Made by a program: the position numbers and the translations under genes. Of a stretch of 35,462 bases of DNA, positions 34,418-35,462 are shown piece after piece. Each line of letters begins with the position of its first letter. Within the stretch, counting starts at the first letter, position 1. The notes under the pieces were generated by a model that saw nothing but the letters and a program-made list of their open reading frames with translations, searched no databases and had not been told where the DNA came from. The stretch comes from Paraburkholderia solitsugae (GTDB lineage: Bacteria > Pseudomonadota > Gammaproteobacteria > Burkholderiales > Burkholderiaceae), in contig NZ_WOEY01000034.1 in assembly GCF_013177695.1 (NCBI RefSeq), forward strand, positions 1 to 35,462, given 5' to 3'.

Positions 34418-34661
34418 GGCGGAAAGCGCGACCTGGCGAATTTCGACAGCCGCGGTCGCCGTCCGCGGCCGACTCTGTGACCATCCCGCGTTTGTTTGAC
34501 GATATGGCACACGTCCAGCGCCTGTCATCATTCTCTGGCTCAACGGATGTTAGCGATAATCATCCAGGCGTAGGGTCGCATGATTGATGATGAGACCTGT
34601 ACCGACGCGAGTCCTTTCGGCGACAGCCCGGCGGCTGGATTAACAAAGAACCAATGCGGCC

Positions 34662-35072
34662 ATGGACAACACTCTTACAATCGAAGCCAGCGTTTCGCCA
34701 GACGGAAAACTGGTAGTTTTCATCGCATTTCCCCGTGGACAGGCGGTGCAATGTTCGATTACCCGCGAGGTACTCGAACAGTATTTCTGGGCGCCCATCA
34801 GCGCAAGCGATGCGCGTCCTCTAAAAGCTTATATGGACGGACAAAAGCGGATTGTGGCGGCGAATCTGGCGAGCTCCAGTGTAGACGGTTGCCGACTTCC
34901 TTCCTCGTCGAAGTGCGCCTCGAGCGCTGTTGAAGCCGCGTATACCTCCCGCGCGGCACCGACGCCCCGTTCAAGGGCCAGCGCCTCATGTGATAGCGTT
35001 TTTTCCTTTGCCAAGGGGCGCGACGAAATAACTAGTCCGGAACATCGGAGCCGTCGTCATACAGGTCGCTGA
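34662..35072 (+). CDS. DUF1488-like small protein, C-terminal part doubtful
   Basis: A 136-codon frame. The first ~68 residues (SPDGKLVVFIAFPRGQAVQC, ITREVLEQYF, then MDGQKRIVAAN) resemble DUF1488, a small family of unknown function of about 80-100 residues. After residue ~68 the composition turns Ser/Arg-rich and stops resembling a protein domain, so the 3' half may be shifted in frame or decayed. No strong ribosome-binding site precedes the ATG. The opposite strand has a more protein-like frame over the second half (34829-35014). Confidence 0.4.
   Translation: MDNTLTIEASVSPDGKLVVFIAFPRGQAVQCSITREVLEQYFWAPISASDARPLKAYMDGQKRIVAANLASSSVDGCRLPSSSKCASSAVEAAYTSRAAPTPRSRASASCDSVFSFAKGRDEITSPEHRSRRHTGR
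34829..35014 (-). CDS. doubtful small gene opposite the DUF1488-like frame
   Basis: A 61-codon frame that starts with TTG and reads HEALALERGVGAAREVYAAS, ALEAHFDEEG, STLELARFAATIRF. The composition is typical of a helical protein and the third codon positions are GC-rich in the middle. It has no ATG and no clear ribosome-binding site. It may be a real small gene, a remnant or an accident of the opposite strand. Confidence 0.25.
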   Translation of the reverse strand: MAKEKTLSHEALALERGVGAAREVYAASTALEAHFDEEGSRQPSTLELARFAATIRFCPSI

Positions 35073-35462
35073 TGCATCCGGTATACCGAACGTCGAGCGC
35101 TGAACTCATCTTGTTCCATGACAGCCTCTTCACGTCTCGTCGTGCTGTCGCCAAGCGATGCCTGGTCAGCATGCTGTCATCGGCCAACCGCAAAGTTAAA
35201 ATCCAGCTTTCTGTTGAGAGGACCGCCACACGCGTTGTTTCGCCACGGCGGTCCTCACAGGCGACAGGGCCGGAGCGTCAAAAGTCGTTTACTTTCAATG
35301 GACAGGATGAGGGGGGTTGTAAACAAGAGGCGCGCGCTTGTGATTACCCACTTCTTTCGCGAATCCTGGTAACCTGGCTTGCATCACGACGATGCGTGCG
35401 AGAAGAATGGCCGGGAAACGACAGGTAGAAGATCAGGCGTGGTTTGAGGGGGAACTTGAAGG
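35073..35462. other. right-edge region without a supported gene
   Basis: About 390 bp to the edge. Frames at 35072-35428 (plus) and 35032-35229 (minus) overlap each other, with no recognisable domain. Confidence 0.35.

Noticed and set aside
17233..35462. Insertion sequences, integrase, att sites, CRISPR repeats or tRNA genes in the accessory half
   Set aside because: I looked for transposase or integrase motifs, terminal inverted repeats, spaced direct repeats and cloverleaf-like sequences and found none that hold up.

Overview
The window looks like a chromosomal segment of a Burkholderiaceae bacterium, most likely Paraburkholderia, Caballeronia or Burkholderia. The evidence is high GC with GC-rich third codon positions, a Burkholderia-style trimeric porin, a DUF4148 protein, a phasin, short H-NS-family proteins and a carbohydrate-binding family V/XII-like secreted protein. 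This is inferred from protein style, not from a database search. No rRNA, tRNA, CRISPR array or complete insertion sequence was seen.

Positions 1-17232 form an envelope and efflux region. A minus-strand operon runs from about 5927 down through the left edge: glycine-zipper protein, small secreted protein, RND membrane-fusion lipoprotein, RND pump and NodT-type outer-membrane lipoprotein (cut by the window). Next come a stand-alone receiver protein and a FixJ/NodW-type two-component pair (regulator 6738-7382, kinase 7379-8929). After these lies a group of mostly uncharacterised exported proteins: a 94-aa Cys-containing protein, a MetA-pathway-like outer-membrane protein, a DUF4239 membrane protein, an 830-aa repeat protein, a SYLF lipoprotein, a 98-aa periplasmic protein, a DUF2092 protein and a Gly/Tyr-rich protein broken by an in-frame TAG. 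Five copies of an inverted repeat close to ATTGGACC-AA-GGTCCAAT lie in five intergenic spaces here, in front of nearly every transcription unit. They are the best candidates for the operator of the local two-component system, so the efflux pump and the exported proteins may form one local regulon. This is the strongest lead for an undescribed system.

Positions 17597-22954 form a small catabolic module. A cupin dioxygenase of the dihydroxyacetophenone dioxygenase type, an epoxide-hydrolase-like alpha/beta hydrolase and a 3-hydroxyacyl-CoA dehydrogenase lie in one direction, facing an AraC-type regulator, followed by a porin. An 82-bp promoter-like sequence is present twice, before the cupin gene and again between the regulator and the porin gene, and probably marks an AraC-controlled pair of promoters.

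Positions 23023-35462 are a loosely packed accessory region of mostly small genes with wide gaps. They include DUF1269, DUF4148, a lytic transglycosylase, a DUF1311/LprI-like protein, two short H-NS-type DNA-binding proteins, DUF429, a rhomboid protease, a Uma2-type nuclease-fold protein, a phasin, a second stand-alone receiver and two small paralogous proteins of unknown function about 7.5 kb apart.
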